Shown: positions 33,982-42,075, numbered from the stretch's first letter. The stretch: 64,000 nt of DNA from Candidatus Lachnocurva vaginae (GCA_011082265.1 CP049781.1:372001-436000); one strand, 5' to 3'. Numbers and translations: made by a program. Notes: generated by a model not told the origin, from the letters alone.

Positions 33982-34539
33982 ATGCCAAAAGTAAAGCGGC
34001 ACAGGTATACAGACGAAGAAAAACAATTTTTTAAAAATTTTGTTCCAGGACATTCATACAAAGAAATTCAAAGTGCTTTTACTAAAACTTTTAACTGGAG
34101 TATAAGGATAAATCAAATAAGAAGATTTCTTTTTAGTAATAACTTAAGCACTGGAAGAATAGGAAAATTTAAAAAAGGGCATATTCCAAAAAATACAAGA
34201 AAAGTAGGAGCGGAAAGAATTGATAAAAAAAGTGGATATGTTTTTATAAAAGTAAAAGAACCTAATTTTTGGGAATTAAAACATCGTGTTATTTGGGAAA
34301 AAGAGCATGGGAAAATACCTGAAGACAGTGTAATTACTTTTAAAGATAATAACAATCAAAACTGCAATATTGAAAATCTTATGCTTGTTAAAAGGTCTGC
34401 ACTTTCAGTTATGTCCCGACAAAAATTACACAAGTACAAGAACGAAGAAAAAGAAACAGCTGCACTTATAGCAGAAGCTATTGTTACAATTGCAGAAGCT
34501 AAAAAAAAGAAAAGCAAATCAAGAATAAATAAAAAATAA
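33982..34539 (+). CDS. HNH endonuclease with N-terminal DNA-binding segment
   Basis: 185 residues from the inner ATG (MPKVKRHRYTDEEKQFFKN), which has GTGAAGGAAAAAGAT upstream. A GTG at 33967 overlapping the previous stop is less likely. An N-terminal HTH-like domain (YKEIQSAFTKTFNWSIRINQ) precedes the HNH motif: LKHRVIWEKEHGKIPEDSVI, then FKDNNNQNCNIENLMLV. A lysine-rich tail ends the protein. It could be a homing-type nuclease or a packaging-associated HNH protein. It lies well upstream of the terminase. Confidence 0.82.
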   Translation: MPKVKRHRYTDEEKQFFKNFVPGHSYKEIQSAFTKTFNWSIRINQIRRFLFSNNLSTGRIGKFKKGHIPKNTRKVGAERIDKKSGYVFIKVKEPNFWELKHRVIWEKEHGKIPEDSVITFKDNNNQNCNIENLMLVKRSALSVMSRQKLHKYKNEEKETAALIAEAIVTIAEAKKKKSKSRINKK

Positions 34540-34552
34540 AAAAGGAGAGCTA

Positions 34553-34792
34553 ATGACAAAAAAAGAGCTTATAAAACTTTTAGAAGAATATCCGGATGAT
34601 GCAGAAATCCAAATTATAGTTTCTTATCCTGCATACCCTGATGTTGATGATGATAGATTAAATTGGCGTGCCGATGAAGATAAATGCCTTATTTACGACA
34701 TAGAAAAATACGAATCTAAAGATGAACATTTTTGTAATATTTATCTTAGAACTAAAACTTTAAACAAAAACTTAAATAAGCAATTCAGTTAG
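34553..34792 (+). CDS. Small acidic phage protein
   Basis: 79 residues. MTKKELIKLLEEYPDDAEIQ is the recognisable start of a widespread phage family of acidic proteins with a beta-rich second half. Strong GGAGAGCTA ribosome site. Function unknown. Confidence 0.65.
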   Translation: MTKKELIKLLEEYPDDAEIQIIVSYPAYPDVDDDRLNWRADEDKCLIYDIEKYESKDEHFCNIYLRTKTLNKNLNKQFS

Positions 34793-34803
34793 GAAAGCGT
34801 GAA

Positions 34804-34998
34804 ATGATGACAAAAGCCAAAAAAGAAGAAATAGAGAAACTGATAGCTAAAACTATAGCATCAGGCGATAAAGAAACGGCAGAGATTTTCAAATATAGAT
34901 TTTTAGACCAGATGAACTGGGAGGAAATTGCAGCCAAAATAGGTGCAACAACAAAAAAAACGGTTAAATACGGAATATTTGTATTTTACCATTTTTGA
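34804..34998 (+). CDS. Truncated sigma-region-4-like regulator
   Basis: 64 residues. ETAEIFKYRFLDQMNWEEIA, then AAKIGATTKKT, resembles the C-terminal HTH of the gene that follows (RFLSNMDWKEISSEI). It then runs into an unrelated hydrophobic tail (VKYGIFVFYHF) after an A8 run, suggesting loss of the recognition helix by frameshift. It is probably a decayed copy. Confidence 0.5.
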   Translation: MMTKAKKEEIEKLIAKTIASGDKETAEIFKYRFLDQMNWEEIAAKIGATTKKTVKYGIFVFYHF

Positions 34999-35037
34999 TG
35001 AGTGATGAGCGTGGAATATAAAAAGAGGAGCATAAAA

Positions 35038-35454
35038 GTGACAAAAAGTGAGCTTTTAAAAATACTAACTAAACAAAACAGATTAGAATCTAAAATTAAA
35101 ATGCTTGATTTTGAAATAGAGAGACTATATCAGTCCCTCTATCCTCAATCAATAAGATATGATACTGAAAAAGTTAAAAGCTCACCTGAAAGCAAGCTTG
35201 AACCGAAAATGGCACTCATTATTGATAAGAAAGAGCAAAAAGAAAAGCTCACAAATGAATATATAAAAGCTTACAAAGAAAGTGAAAGCATTATTGATAA
35301 GGCTAAAGACGAAAACGCAAAAGCAGTATTAAGGCTTAGATTTTTAAGCAACATGGATTGGAAGGAGATATCAAGTGAAATTGATGTATCAAGCAGCAGT
35401 ATATTCAGATTTTATAGAAAAGGAATGAATGAATTGAAGAAGTTAAAATCATAA
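35038..35454 (+). CDS. DUF1492/ArpU-type late transcription regulator
   Basis: 138 residues from the GTG at 35038 (AGAGGAGCATAAAA upstream). A start at 35002 gives 150 residues but has no ribosome site. It has an N-terminal coiled coil (KQNRLESKIKMLDFEIERLY) and a C-terminal sigma-70 region 4-like HTH (AVLRLRFLSNMDWKEISSEI, DVSSSSIFRFYRKGMNEL). The position just before the late region fits an activator of late transcription. Confidence 0.8.
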   Translation: MTKSELLKILTKQNRLESKIKMLDFEIERLYQSLYPQSIRYDTEKVKSSPESKLEPKMALIIDKKEQKEKLTNEYIKAYKESESIIDKAKDENAKAVLRLRFLSNMDWKEISSEIDVSSSSIFRFYRKGMNELKKLKS

Positions 35455-35471
35455 AAAGAAAGCAAGAAAAA

Positions 35472-35497
35472 TCGGCAACACATTTCTGCATTGCCGA
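35472..35497 (-). terminator. Terminator of the leftward small gene
   Basis: TCGGCAA pairs with TTGCCGA. On the - strand it is followed by TTTTTC, while on the + strand no T-run follows. It lies 24 bp beyond the stop of the leftward ORF. Confidence 0.6.
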
Positions 35498-35520
35498 CTT
35501 AAAAGAAGCAAGATGTAATA

Positions 35521-35679
35521 TTATTGAGTTACTTTTTGAATAATTAATTTATCTCCGTCAATTATTTTCTCAATAGAATTTATTGTTTTATCTTCATTTA
35601 CGAATCCGAGCAGTTGGGCTTCTTTTAGAGATATGCTTACAGTATAGCTTGAAACATATCCGTGTCCCGTAAAAGTCAA
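35521..35679 (-). CDS. Small leftward protein within the rightward late region
   Basis: 52 residues from a TTG (MTFTGHGYVSSYTVSISLKE, then AQLLGFVNEDKTINSIEKII and a beta-like end). The alternation of strands and the SYTVSIS-KEA-LGF pattern recall small AbrB/antitoxin-like folds, but this is weak. It has its own - strand terminator and a repetitive leader. There is no clear ribosome site, so it could be a decayed gene. It is a candidate moron or lysogeny-expressed gene. Confidence 0.4.
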   Translation of the reverse strand: MTFTGHGYVSSYTVSISLKEAQLLGFVNEDKTINSIEKIIDGDKLIIQKVTQ

Positions 35680-35690
35680 TAGTTTTTACC

Positions 35691-35740
35691 AAGTTCTTCT
35701 CAACTCTTCTGCGTTCTTCTCAACTCTTCTGCGTTCTTCT
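35691..35740. repeat. 20-bp tandem repeat (2.5 units)
   Basis: CAACTCTTCTGCGTTCTTCT occurs at 35701-35720 and 35721-35740, with a half unit before. It lies in the leader of the leftward small gene. Confidence 0.85.
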
Positions 35741-35780
35741 TAAATTAGAATTTTAGAGTATACAATAAAATCAATGCTTT

Positions 35781-35860
35781 GATAGTAAATAATAGTAAAT
35801 GAGAGTAAATAACAGTAAATAACAGTAAATAACAGTAAATAGTAGTAAATGATAGTAAAT
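35781..35860 (+). repeat. 10-bp helically phased repeat (8 units) upstream of terminase
   Basis: The pattern nnAGTAAAT is repeated at exact 10-bp steps, with a ninth degenerate unit (GGCAGTTAAA). All copies face the same side of the helix. The location about 130 bp before the small terminase gene fits a terminase recognition or bending site. Confidence 0.85.
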
Positions 35861-35921
35861 GGCAGTTAAAAAAGTGCTATTATGGTAGTTGTAAAAAGTA
35901 TGTTAAAAAATAAAACTGAGC

Positions 35922-35947
35922 AGAGCTGTTCTGTTCAGTTTTTTTTG
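35922..35947 (+). terminator. Terminator before the terminase genes
   Basis: AAAACTGAGCAGA pairs with TCTGTTCAGTTTT, followed by a T-run. It separates the early and late transcripts. Confidence 0.85.
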
Positions 35948-35989
35948 TTACAAAGAAATAAATAAAAGCATTAGAGAGGAGGATTATTA

Positions 35990-36370
35990 GTGAAGACAAA
36001 GCCTTTAAAAGAAATAGATAAAAAGCAGTTTGAACTGCTATGTGGATTGCAATGTACAGAAGAAGAAATCTGCAGCTTCTTTGATGTCACTGATAAAACT
36101 CTTACGAGATGGTGCAAAAGAACATATAAAAAGAGATTTTCCGAGATTTTCAAGCAAAAAAGACAGATAGGTCATGTGTCGCTGAGAAGGAGTCAGTTCA
36201 AACTGTCAGAAAGTAATCCTACTATGGCTATTTGGCTCGGAAAACAATATCTTGGGCAAAAAGATGAAGCAAAAATAAAAGATGAAGTATCGGCATCTGA
36301 TGGATTTATAGAAGCATTAAAAGGAAAAGCAAAAGATACTTTTGAAGGTGATGAAGATGTCGAGAGTTAA
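35990..36370 (+). CDS. terS: Terminase small subunit
   Basis: 126 residues. The N-terminal HTH (QCTEEEICSFFDVTDKTLTR, then WCKRTY) is followed by an oligomerisation helix and NPTMAIWLGKQYLGQKD, the C-terminal signature of small terminases. It recognises phage DNA for packaging. It overlaps terL by 14 bp and lies directly downstream of the phased repeats. Confidence 0.88.
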   Translation: MKTKPLKEIDKKQFELLCGLQCTEEEICSFFDVTDKTLTRWCKRTYKKRFSEIFKQKRQIGHVSLRRSQFKLSESNPTMAIWLGKQYLGQKDEAKIKDEVSASDGFIEALKGKAKDTFEGDEDVES

Positions 36371-37721
36371 AGATAATAAAGTAGATAAAAACAAAATAGT
36401 AAAAAAAGCAAAATTTGTATTTACACCATTTTCAAAAAAGCAGCTAAAACTTTTGACATGGTGGTGCGATAACTCCCCTTTCTCGGAAAAAGACGGAATA
36501 ATCGTTGACGGAGCTATAAGAAGCGGTAAGACAGTTATTCTGTCTTTTTCTTTTATAAACTGGGCGATGGACAATTTTAGTGGAGAGAGCTTTGCACTTT
36601 GTGGAAAAACGATAGGCTCATTAAGACGAAATGTAATAAAGCCACTTAAAAATATTTTAAAGTCAAGAGGATACAAAGTAGAAGAACATAGAGCTGATAA
36701 TGAAATAACAATAAAACTTGAAGATGTAGAAAACGAATTTTTCCTTTTTGGAGGAAAAGATGAGTCAAGTCAAGATCTAATACAAGGTATTACACTTGCA
36801 GGGATTTTTCTTGACGAGGTTGTTCTTATGCCTGAATCATTTGTAAATCAAGCTGTAGCAAGATGTTCAGTACAAAATTCTAAAATATGGATGACTTGCA
36901 ATCCTGAAAGTCCAACGCATTACATAAAAAAGAATTGGATTGACGAGATAAAACATAAGAATTTTATTCGAATACACTTTGAGATGAAAGACAATCCATC
37001 TCTTACAGAAAGCATATTAAAACGTTATGAATCAATGTACAAAGGAGTTTTTTATGACAGATTTGTAAGAGGTCTTTGGGTACTTGCATCAGGCTTAATA
37101 TTTAAGTATTTTGCCGAGAACGAAAAACCGTATCTTTTTAATTTGGATACAGAGCTAAACACTATGAAGAAAGAAAAACGATATTTCACAAAGATCGTTA
37201 TGGGAATCGATTTCGGAGGAAACGGCTCAAAAACAACTATGGTTTTGATGGGATATTTAGACGGATATAAAGGCTTTAGAGTGCTTGAAGAAAGAGGCTT
37301 ACCAATCACCGAAAATATCGATGCAAAAAAGATATGCGATAGTTTTATTGAATTTTACAAGATGTGCATTGACAAGTATAGAAGAATTGACTTTGTGTTT
37401 CCTGACAGTGCATCTCCCACACTTATTAATTCGCTTATATCAGTAGCGAAAGAAAAGAACTTGCCTTATACAAATATAAAAGGATGTAGAAAAAACGAAA
37501 TATCAGAGCGACCAAAAACGATAGATTTGCTATTTAACACGGGAAGATTAAAGATAAACGAAAGCTGTATAAATGTAATAAATTCACTTAAAAATTTAAG
37601 ATGGGATGAAAAAGACGAGAGCATCCCTGAAGACAAAAATATTGACAATTGCAACGACTGGTATGATGCACTTTGCTATACGATGTTAGATTTCATTGAA
37701 TTTATAGATTTAGCATATTAA
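36357..37721 (+). CDS. terL: Terminase large subunit (PBSX/SPP1-like)
   Basis: 454 residues from the ATG at 36357 (GAAGGTGATGAAG upstream). A TTG at 36342 is possible but lies inside the ribosome site. ATPase: Walker A GAIRSGKTVI near residue 50 and Walker B GIFLDEVVL near residue 148. The RNase H-like nuclease begins GIDFGGNGSKT near residue 283, with later aspartates in DFVFPDSA and NDWYDALCY. It drives DNA packaging. Confidence 0.95.
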   Translation: MSRVKDNKVDKNKIVKKAKFVFTPFSKKQLKLLTWWCDNSPFSEKDGIIVDGAIRSGKTVILSFSFINWAMDNFSGESFALCGKTIGSLRRNVIKPLKNILKSRGYKVEEHRADNEITIKLEDVENEFFLFGGKDESSQDLIQGITLAGIFLDEVVLMPESFVNQAVARCSVQNSKIWMTCNPESPTHYIKKNWIDEIKHKNFIRIHFEMKDNPSLTESILKRYESMYKGVFYDRFVRGLWVLASGLIFKYFAENEKPYLFNLDTELNTMKKEKRYFTKIVMGIDFGGNGSKTTMVLMGYLDGYKGFRVLEERGLPITENIDAKKICDSFIEFYKMCIDKYRRIDFVFPDSASPTLINSLISVAKEKNLPYTNIKGCRKNEISERPKTIDLLFNTGRLKINESCINVINSLKNLRWDEKDESIPEDKNIDNCNDWYDALCYTMLDFIEFIDLAY

Positions 37722-37738
37722 AAAAAGGATTAAAAGAA

Positions 37739-39163
37739 ATGGAAAAATGCGTAGAAAAACTGCTAACAGGCTTAGGATACAAAGTAAATAACAAGCCATA
37801 CGAATATATAAAAGAATGTAATGAGTGGTATGAGAATAAGCCAATAGAAAACTTTCACAATCGAACGACCGTTCAAGGAGAACCCTACGAAATTGAAAGA
37901 ATAGGATTTGCAAAAAGAGGATGTGAAGACGATGCTAATCTTTGTGAACTTTTAAAGATATATGTAAAAGATGAATTAAGCACAAAAAAAATAAATAAAG
38001 TTTTATATGACAATAACTTTTTTGTAATGTATCGAAAGCAACTAGAACTTATGAGTGCGACAGGTACTGTAGCGTGTTATATAAGATTAGATAATGCTGA
38101 ATATCTTTCAAATGGTAAAGTTCGAGGCGGAGATTTAAAGATTACATACTGTAAAGCAAATAACTATATTCCTCTTACTGTAGTAAATGGAAACGTAGAA
38201 GAAGCTGCGTTTTATGGCACAGACTATGTGCAAGGAAAGAAGAGACTTACTTTAGTTGTTTTTACAAAAGGAGCAGACAATAACTATTTAGCAAGTACAT
38301 ATGTCTTTCAATTTAAAGACAATGGAGAAGATGAACTTATAAAAAATTACTGGCTTAATCTTGGACAGATTAAGCCTTTTATGATTATGAGAGTTGCTAA
38401 AGTAAACAACTTAAATGATATGCAAGGCTTCGGACTTCCTAAGGTATATAACGCTATACCTACGTTAAAAAAATTAGATCTTGCAAATATGATTTTGACA
38501 GGAGATTTAGAGCGTGGAGAAAAGATGATCCTGACAAATGAAATCATGGTTCCAATCGACAGAAGAACAGGAAAACTTAGAGAAAAAACACCACTCATGA
38601 AAAAGCTATTTGTGTTTTTAGGTCAAGACAAGCTTCCTGACGCAAAAACAGTTATTCAGGAATACAATCCTAAAATACGAATTGCTGAGATAAAAGAAGT
38701 GTTTGAGCTTTGTTTGTCTATTTTTTCTATGATGTTTGGTTTTGGAACTAAAAAATACACTTTCAAAGATGGAGACATAACAACAGCTACACAATATATA
38801 GGTGAACGTCAAGATGCTATGCAAGATTTGAATAAGCAAAGAACTGAAAGTAAAAAATATATAACTGATATTATTAAAGCTATTATGTTTTATAGCAACG
38901 TGTTTAAGAGTGAAAACTTTGATGTTGATTCAGAAGTTTGTATTGATTTTGATGATTCTTATATCGAAGACAAACAGAGTAGAATTGAAAGCTTAAGACA
39001 AGATGCACAAGCATTTTCAGACATACCTGAATTTACGATTCAATATATTATGGCAAGATTTAATATTGATAGAGATTCAGCAATTAAGATCTATAAAAAT
39101 AAAGATGAAGAAAACGAAGATAATTCAGATGTAGAGAAAGAAAGCGAAGACTTAAACAATTAA
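37739..39163 (+). CDS. Portal protein (SPP1 gp6-like)
   Basis: 474 residues. The pattern (YIKECNEWYENKPIENFHNR, VKDELSTKKINKVLYDNNFF, FGLPKVYNAIPTLKKLDLAN, and an acidic end EENEDNSDVEKESED) matches SPP1-type portal proteins. It forms the dodecameric ring at the capsid vertex through which TerL pumps DNA. It follows terL by 17 bp and precedes the MuF gene. Confidence 0.9.
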   Translation: MEKCVEKLLTGLGYKVNNKPYEYIKECNEWYENKPIENFHNRTTVQGEPYEIERIGFAKRGCEDDANLCELLKIYVKDELSTKKINKVLYDNNFFVMYRKQLELMSATGTVACYIRLDNAEYLSNGKVRGGDLKITYCKANNYIPLTVVNGNVEEAAFYGTDYVQGKKRLTLVVFTKGADNNYLASTYVFQFKDNGEDELIKNYWLNLGQIKPFMIMRVAKVNNLNDMQGFGLPKVYNAIPTLKKLDLANMILTGDLERGEKMILTNEIMVPIDRRTGKLREKTPLMKKLFVFLGQDKLPDAKTVIQEYNPKIRIAEIKEVFELCLSIFSMMFGFGTKKYTFKDGDITTATQYIGERQDAMQDLNKQRTESKKYITDIIKAIMFYSNVFKSENFDVDSEVCIDFDDSYIEDKQSRIESLRQDAQAFSDIPEFTIQYIMARFNIDRDSAIKIYKNKDEENEDNSDVEKESEDLNN

Positions 39164-39192
39164 AGCTAAAAATATAAAAAAAGAAAGCGATT

Positions 39193-40869
39193 ATGTTATC
39201 AGATGAACAACTTGAAGCATTCGGGGACGATATGGCTTTTCTTATGCAATCTTTTGAGCAGGAAGTTATAGGAGATATAGCAAGAAGGCTTAAAAAGACA
39301 GGACGATATACTGAAACGGCTGAACTTATGGCAGGAGCTATGAAAGAAGCTGGATATAGTCCTGCAAAAATAAGAAATGAAGTTATGCGTCTTATACATG
39401 CAGATAAAAAATTAAAAAGAGCGATTGCAAAAGAAACGCTACTACATAAGCAAAATGTAAAAAAGAAGATCATAGAAATGGAACGAGAGGCATATCTTAC
39501 AGGCGACGATATTATATCAAAAGCTGGAGATATGTCTTTTAATTATGACTTAAAGGTGTGGAAAGATGCGGGAAAAACGCTTAAGAAAAGCGACGCAATT
39601 CCTATCATGATTCAGTCAGCGAAGAAGCTTGCAAAAGGAAACATAAAGAACTTAACAAGAACTACAGCTTTTAAAGTTGGAAATGCTACTTTAAATCTTA
39701 AAGAAGCATATACAAGAGCTTTAAATTTAGGACTTATGAAAATGGCAACAGGAACATTTTCGTATGACACAGCAGTAAACGATGTAGTGAGCGAAATGGC
39801 TAGAAAAGGAATAAGAACTATAGATTATTCGAGTGGCAAGCAGTATCAATTAGACACTGCTTCAAGAATGATATTGAGAACAGCTTGCCATCAGTTAAGT
39901 TCAAGTATATCGATGGAAAATATAGAAAGCTCGGATGTGGATTTAGTCGAGGTATCAAGCCATTGGGGAGCGAGAGACAGCCATGCTGTATGGCAAGGAG
40001 CTATTTACAGCAGAAACGGTAAAAGCAAGAAATACAAGTCATTTGATGTTTGTCGATACGGTGCAGTAGACGGTCTTTGCGGTATTAATTGTAGACATAG
40101 ATTCTATCCTTTTTTTGAAGGCATAAGCGAGCCTAACACATGGATTCCTGAGCCTAAACCGAAAGAATATAACGGCAAGAAATACAGCTACTATGAAGCT
40201 ACGCAGAGACAAAGAGAATTAGAGCGAACTATAAGAGCAGATAAAAGAGAAATTGAAGCACTTAAGAATTTAGAAGCAGATTATAAACTGGCTAGTAGGA
40301 ATTTAAAGAAGCATGTAAAGGAATATAAGAATTTCTCTTATGCTATGAATATTTCTGAAAAACCTAACAGAACAAGAGTTATAAAAGATGTTAGCGAATT
40401 TAAAGCATATAGAAAAGCTGAGAATGAACTGCAACTAAAATATGATTTACAATTTTTTGCTAAAAAATTAGATAAATATAAAGTACTAGAAGAACTAAAA
40501 AATGGGTTACTATCGAAAGAACAATTTTATAAAAATAAAAAAGCTTTTGATAAAATATTTAAGCTGGGACTTGAAACACCAATAGAAACAGTTTACAATG
40601 AGGAAGATAGATTCTATCATATAGTTTTTAACCATACGGAACTAGCACTTGATGACGATTTTGTAGAGAAAATAAAAAGTGTTTTGCAAAGTCCAGATGA
40701 GGTAAGAGAAACTACTGACAAATTTGGCGAATTAGGTAAAACTTATATAAAGCAAATAGATGGTAAAAGCATGATTGCTGTTACTAGAGATAGTAATATA
40801 ATTACATCATATATACCTAATCCCCCATATATGAAGAACAATATATATATAAAGAAAAGGATTCTATGA
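39193..40869 (+). CDS. MuF minor capsid protein with C-terminal candidate toxin domain
   Basis: 558 residues. Residues 1-330 are the Phage_Mu_F/SPP1 gp7-like minor capsid region, ending with SSHWGARDSHAVWQGAIYSR and RYGAVDGLCGINCRHRFYPF. A coiled coil follows (about 335-400). At residue 419 a DLQFFAKK motif marks the junction to a 135-residue C-terminal domain. This contains HIVFNH near 477, IKSVLQSPDEV and IITSYIPNPP, the shape of Barnase/EndoU/RelE-like (PBECR) phage nucleases. Ejection of such toxins with phage DNA is proposed for MuF polymorphic toxins. It is coupled to the next gene by ATGA overlap. Confidence 0.75.
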   Translation: MLSDEQLEAFGDDMAFLMQSFEQEVIGDIARRLKKTGRYTETAELMAGAMKEAGYSPAKIRNEVMRLIHADKKLKRAIAKETLLHKQNVKKKIIEMEREAYLTGDDIISKAGDMSFNYDLKVWKDAGKTLKKSDAIPIMIQSAKKLAKGNIKNLTRTTAFKVGNATLNLKEAYTRALNLGLMKMATGTFSYDTAVNDVVSEMARKGIRTIDYSSGKQYQLDTASRMILRTACHQLSSSISMENIESSDVDLVEVSSHWGARDSHAVWQGAIYSRNGKSKKYKSFDVCRYGAVDGLCGINCRHRFYPFFEGISEPNTWIPEPKPKEYNGKKYSYYEATQRQRELERTIRADKREIEALKNLEADYKLASRNLKKHVKEYKNFSYAMNISEKPNRTRVIKDVSEFKAYRKAENELQLKYDLQFFAKKLDKYKVLEELKNGLLSKEQFYKNKKAFDKIFKLGLETPIETVYNEEDRFYHIVFNHTELALDDDFVEKIKSVLQSPDEVRETTDKFGELGKTYIKQIDGKSMIAVTRDSNIITSYIPNPPYMKNNIYIKKRIL

Positions 40870-41198
40870 AAGGTTTAAAAATTAAAGATATAATAGTGAC
40901 AGAGTACGAACTTGATGAAAATATAGACAGCTTGTTTATAAAATTTCCTATGCCTATAGATAAGTGTGCTTTCCATAGTGAAATCGATGGCGTTGAATCA
41001 AGATGTATATATATGTTTGACGAGCTTGAAAATGGTAATCTAACTTATTTGGAAATAGCAAATTATCAAGATGCGGTAGCACATGATTTTTGTGATTTGC
41101 CGTTTAACTTCAAAGTTGAATATAAGGGTAAAGAATATATGCTTAAAGATTTGCTGATAAAAATCACAAAACCGTTAAAAGAAAAATGGAGCAAATAA
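40866..41198 (+). CDS. Candidate immunity protein for the MuF-linked toxin
   Basis: 110 residues, acidic, no membrane segment or signal peptide (MKGLKIKDIIVTEYELDENI, then LFIKFPMPIDKCAFHSEIDG). Its ATG overlaps the toxin stop by four bases. It is followed by two terminators, so it closes the operon segment. I recognise no family. The immunity role rests on size, acidity and coupling to the toxin domain. Confidence 0.6.
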   Translation: MKGLKIKDIIVTEYELDENIDSLFIKFPMPIDKCAFHSEIDGVESRCIYMFDELENGNLTYLEIANYQDAVAHDFCDLPFNFKVEYKGKEYMLKDLLIKITKPLKEKWSK

Positions 41199-41226
41199 CA
41201 TAGCAATTAAAAAATGAAAAAAGCTT

Positions 41227-41257
41227 AAAGCATACTAACAATGTTAGTGTGCTTTTT
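41227..41257 (+). terminator. Terminator after the candidate immunity gene
   Basis: AAAGCATACTAACA pairs with TGTTAGTGTGCTTT, followed by TT. It is a strong 12-bp stem inside the late operon. Confidence 0.85.
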
Positions 41258-41274
41258 AATGCAATAATCGTGAG

Positions 41275-41303
41275 AAAAGGCAGTTTTTATACTGTCTTTT
41301 TTT
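41275..41303 (+). terminator. Second terminator before the scaffold gene
   Basis: AGGCAGT pairs with ACTGTCT, followed by seven T. It comes 20 bp after the first terminator. Confidence 0.75.
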
Positions 41304-41315
41304 ATGCAAAAAATT

Positions 41316-41368
41316 AATTGGTAGGTGAAAGGCACTTTATAGAGGTTCAATTCCTCTACTACTACTCC
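41316..41368 (+). other. tRNA-like fragment (D-loop and T-arm pieces)
   Basis: AATTGGTAGG resembles a D-loop. AGAGG-TTCAATT-CCTCT is a perfect 5-bp T-stem with a 7-nt T-loop, followed by ACTACTACTCC like a Gly-type acceptor end. The 5' acceptor strand and a proper anticodon arm are missing, so it is not a functional tRNA. A further small hairpin (CGGAT...ATCCG) follows before the scaffold gene. Confidence 0.45.
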
Positions 41369-41425
41369 TTGCGGATGACAATCCGTGTAAAAAAATGTGT
41401 CGTAAAGAAAAGGAAGGAAAGATTT

Positions 41426-42046
41426 ATGAAAAGAGAAGACCTTGAAAAAATTAAGCTAACGAAAGAGCAGATTGATAAAGTTATCAACTTATATCATGAA
41501 GAAGTTACACCTATAAAAGAAGAATCTGAAAAAACTAAAGCTGCATACGAAAAGCAGAAAACAGAACTTTTAGCAAAAGAAGATAAGCTAAAGACTACAG
41601 AAGAAGCTTTGAAAAACTTTGAAGGTGTAAATGTTTCAGAACTCAAAGAAAAAATAAGTGCACTTAACAAAGAGCTTGAAGAAAAAGACAAAAACTACAA
41701 AACAGAGTTAGCTGAGAGAGATTTCAAAAGTCTACTAGACAGTTCTATCGTAGAAGCAAGAGGCAAAAACAAAAAAGCAATATCAGCTTTACTTGACTTA
41801 GATACTTTAAGAGAATCTAAGAATCAAAAAGAAGATATACAGAAAGCACTTGAAGAATTGAGTAAAGCTGAAGATTCAAAAATGCTTTTCGGAGAGCCTG
41901 AGCCGTCAGTTGTCGGAAATGGAAGTGCAATCGGAGCAATTGGAACTTCAGGAAACAATGATAATTCCGAAATTGACGCAATAAGGGCAGCAATGGGCCT
42001 TGCTCCTGTAGAAAACAAAGAAAGCAAAACTACAGAAAACAAGTAA
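41426..42046 (+). CDS. Phage scaffolding protein (Gp20 family)
   Basis: 206 residues from the ATG at 41426 (AAAGGAAGGAAAGATTT upstream). A 242-residue frame from 41318 runs through structured RNA and is rejected. Long central coiled coil (about 25-95), then FKSLLDSSIVEARGKNKKAI and a C-terminal disordered Gly/Ser/Glu tail. It guides procapsid assembly. It sits directly before the major capsid gene, as expected. Confidence 0.85.
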   Translation: MKREDLEKIKLTKEQIDKVINLYHEEVTPIKEESEKTKAAYEKQKTELLAKEDKLKTTEEALKNFEGVNVSELKEKISALNKELEEKDKNYKTELAERDFKSLLDSSIVEARGKNKKAISALLDLDTLRESKNQKEDIQKALEELSKAEDSKMLFGEPEPSVVGNGSAIGAIGTSGNNDNSEIDAIRAAMGLAPVENKESKTTENK

Positions 42047-42075
42047 ATAAAAAAATAAGAATAGGAGAAAAAATT

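Noticed and set aside
35781..35870. CRISPR-like array of short repeats
   Set aside because: The 10-bp period has no spacers and is better described as helically phased repeats.
41316..41368. Functional tRNA gene
   Set aside because: Only a T-arm and a D-loop-like piece are present. The 5' acceptor strand and anticodon arm cannot be formed.
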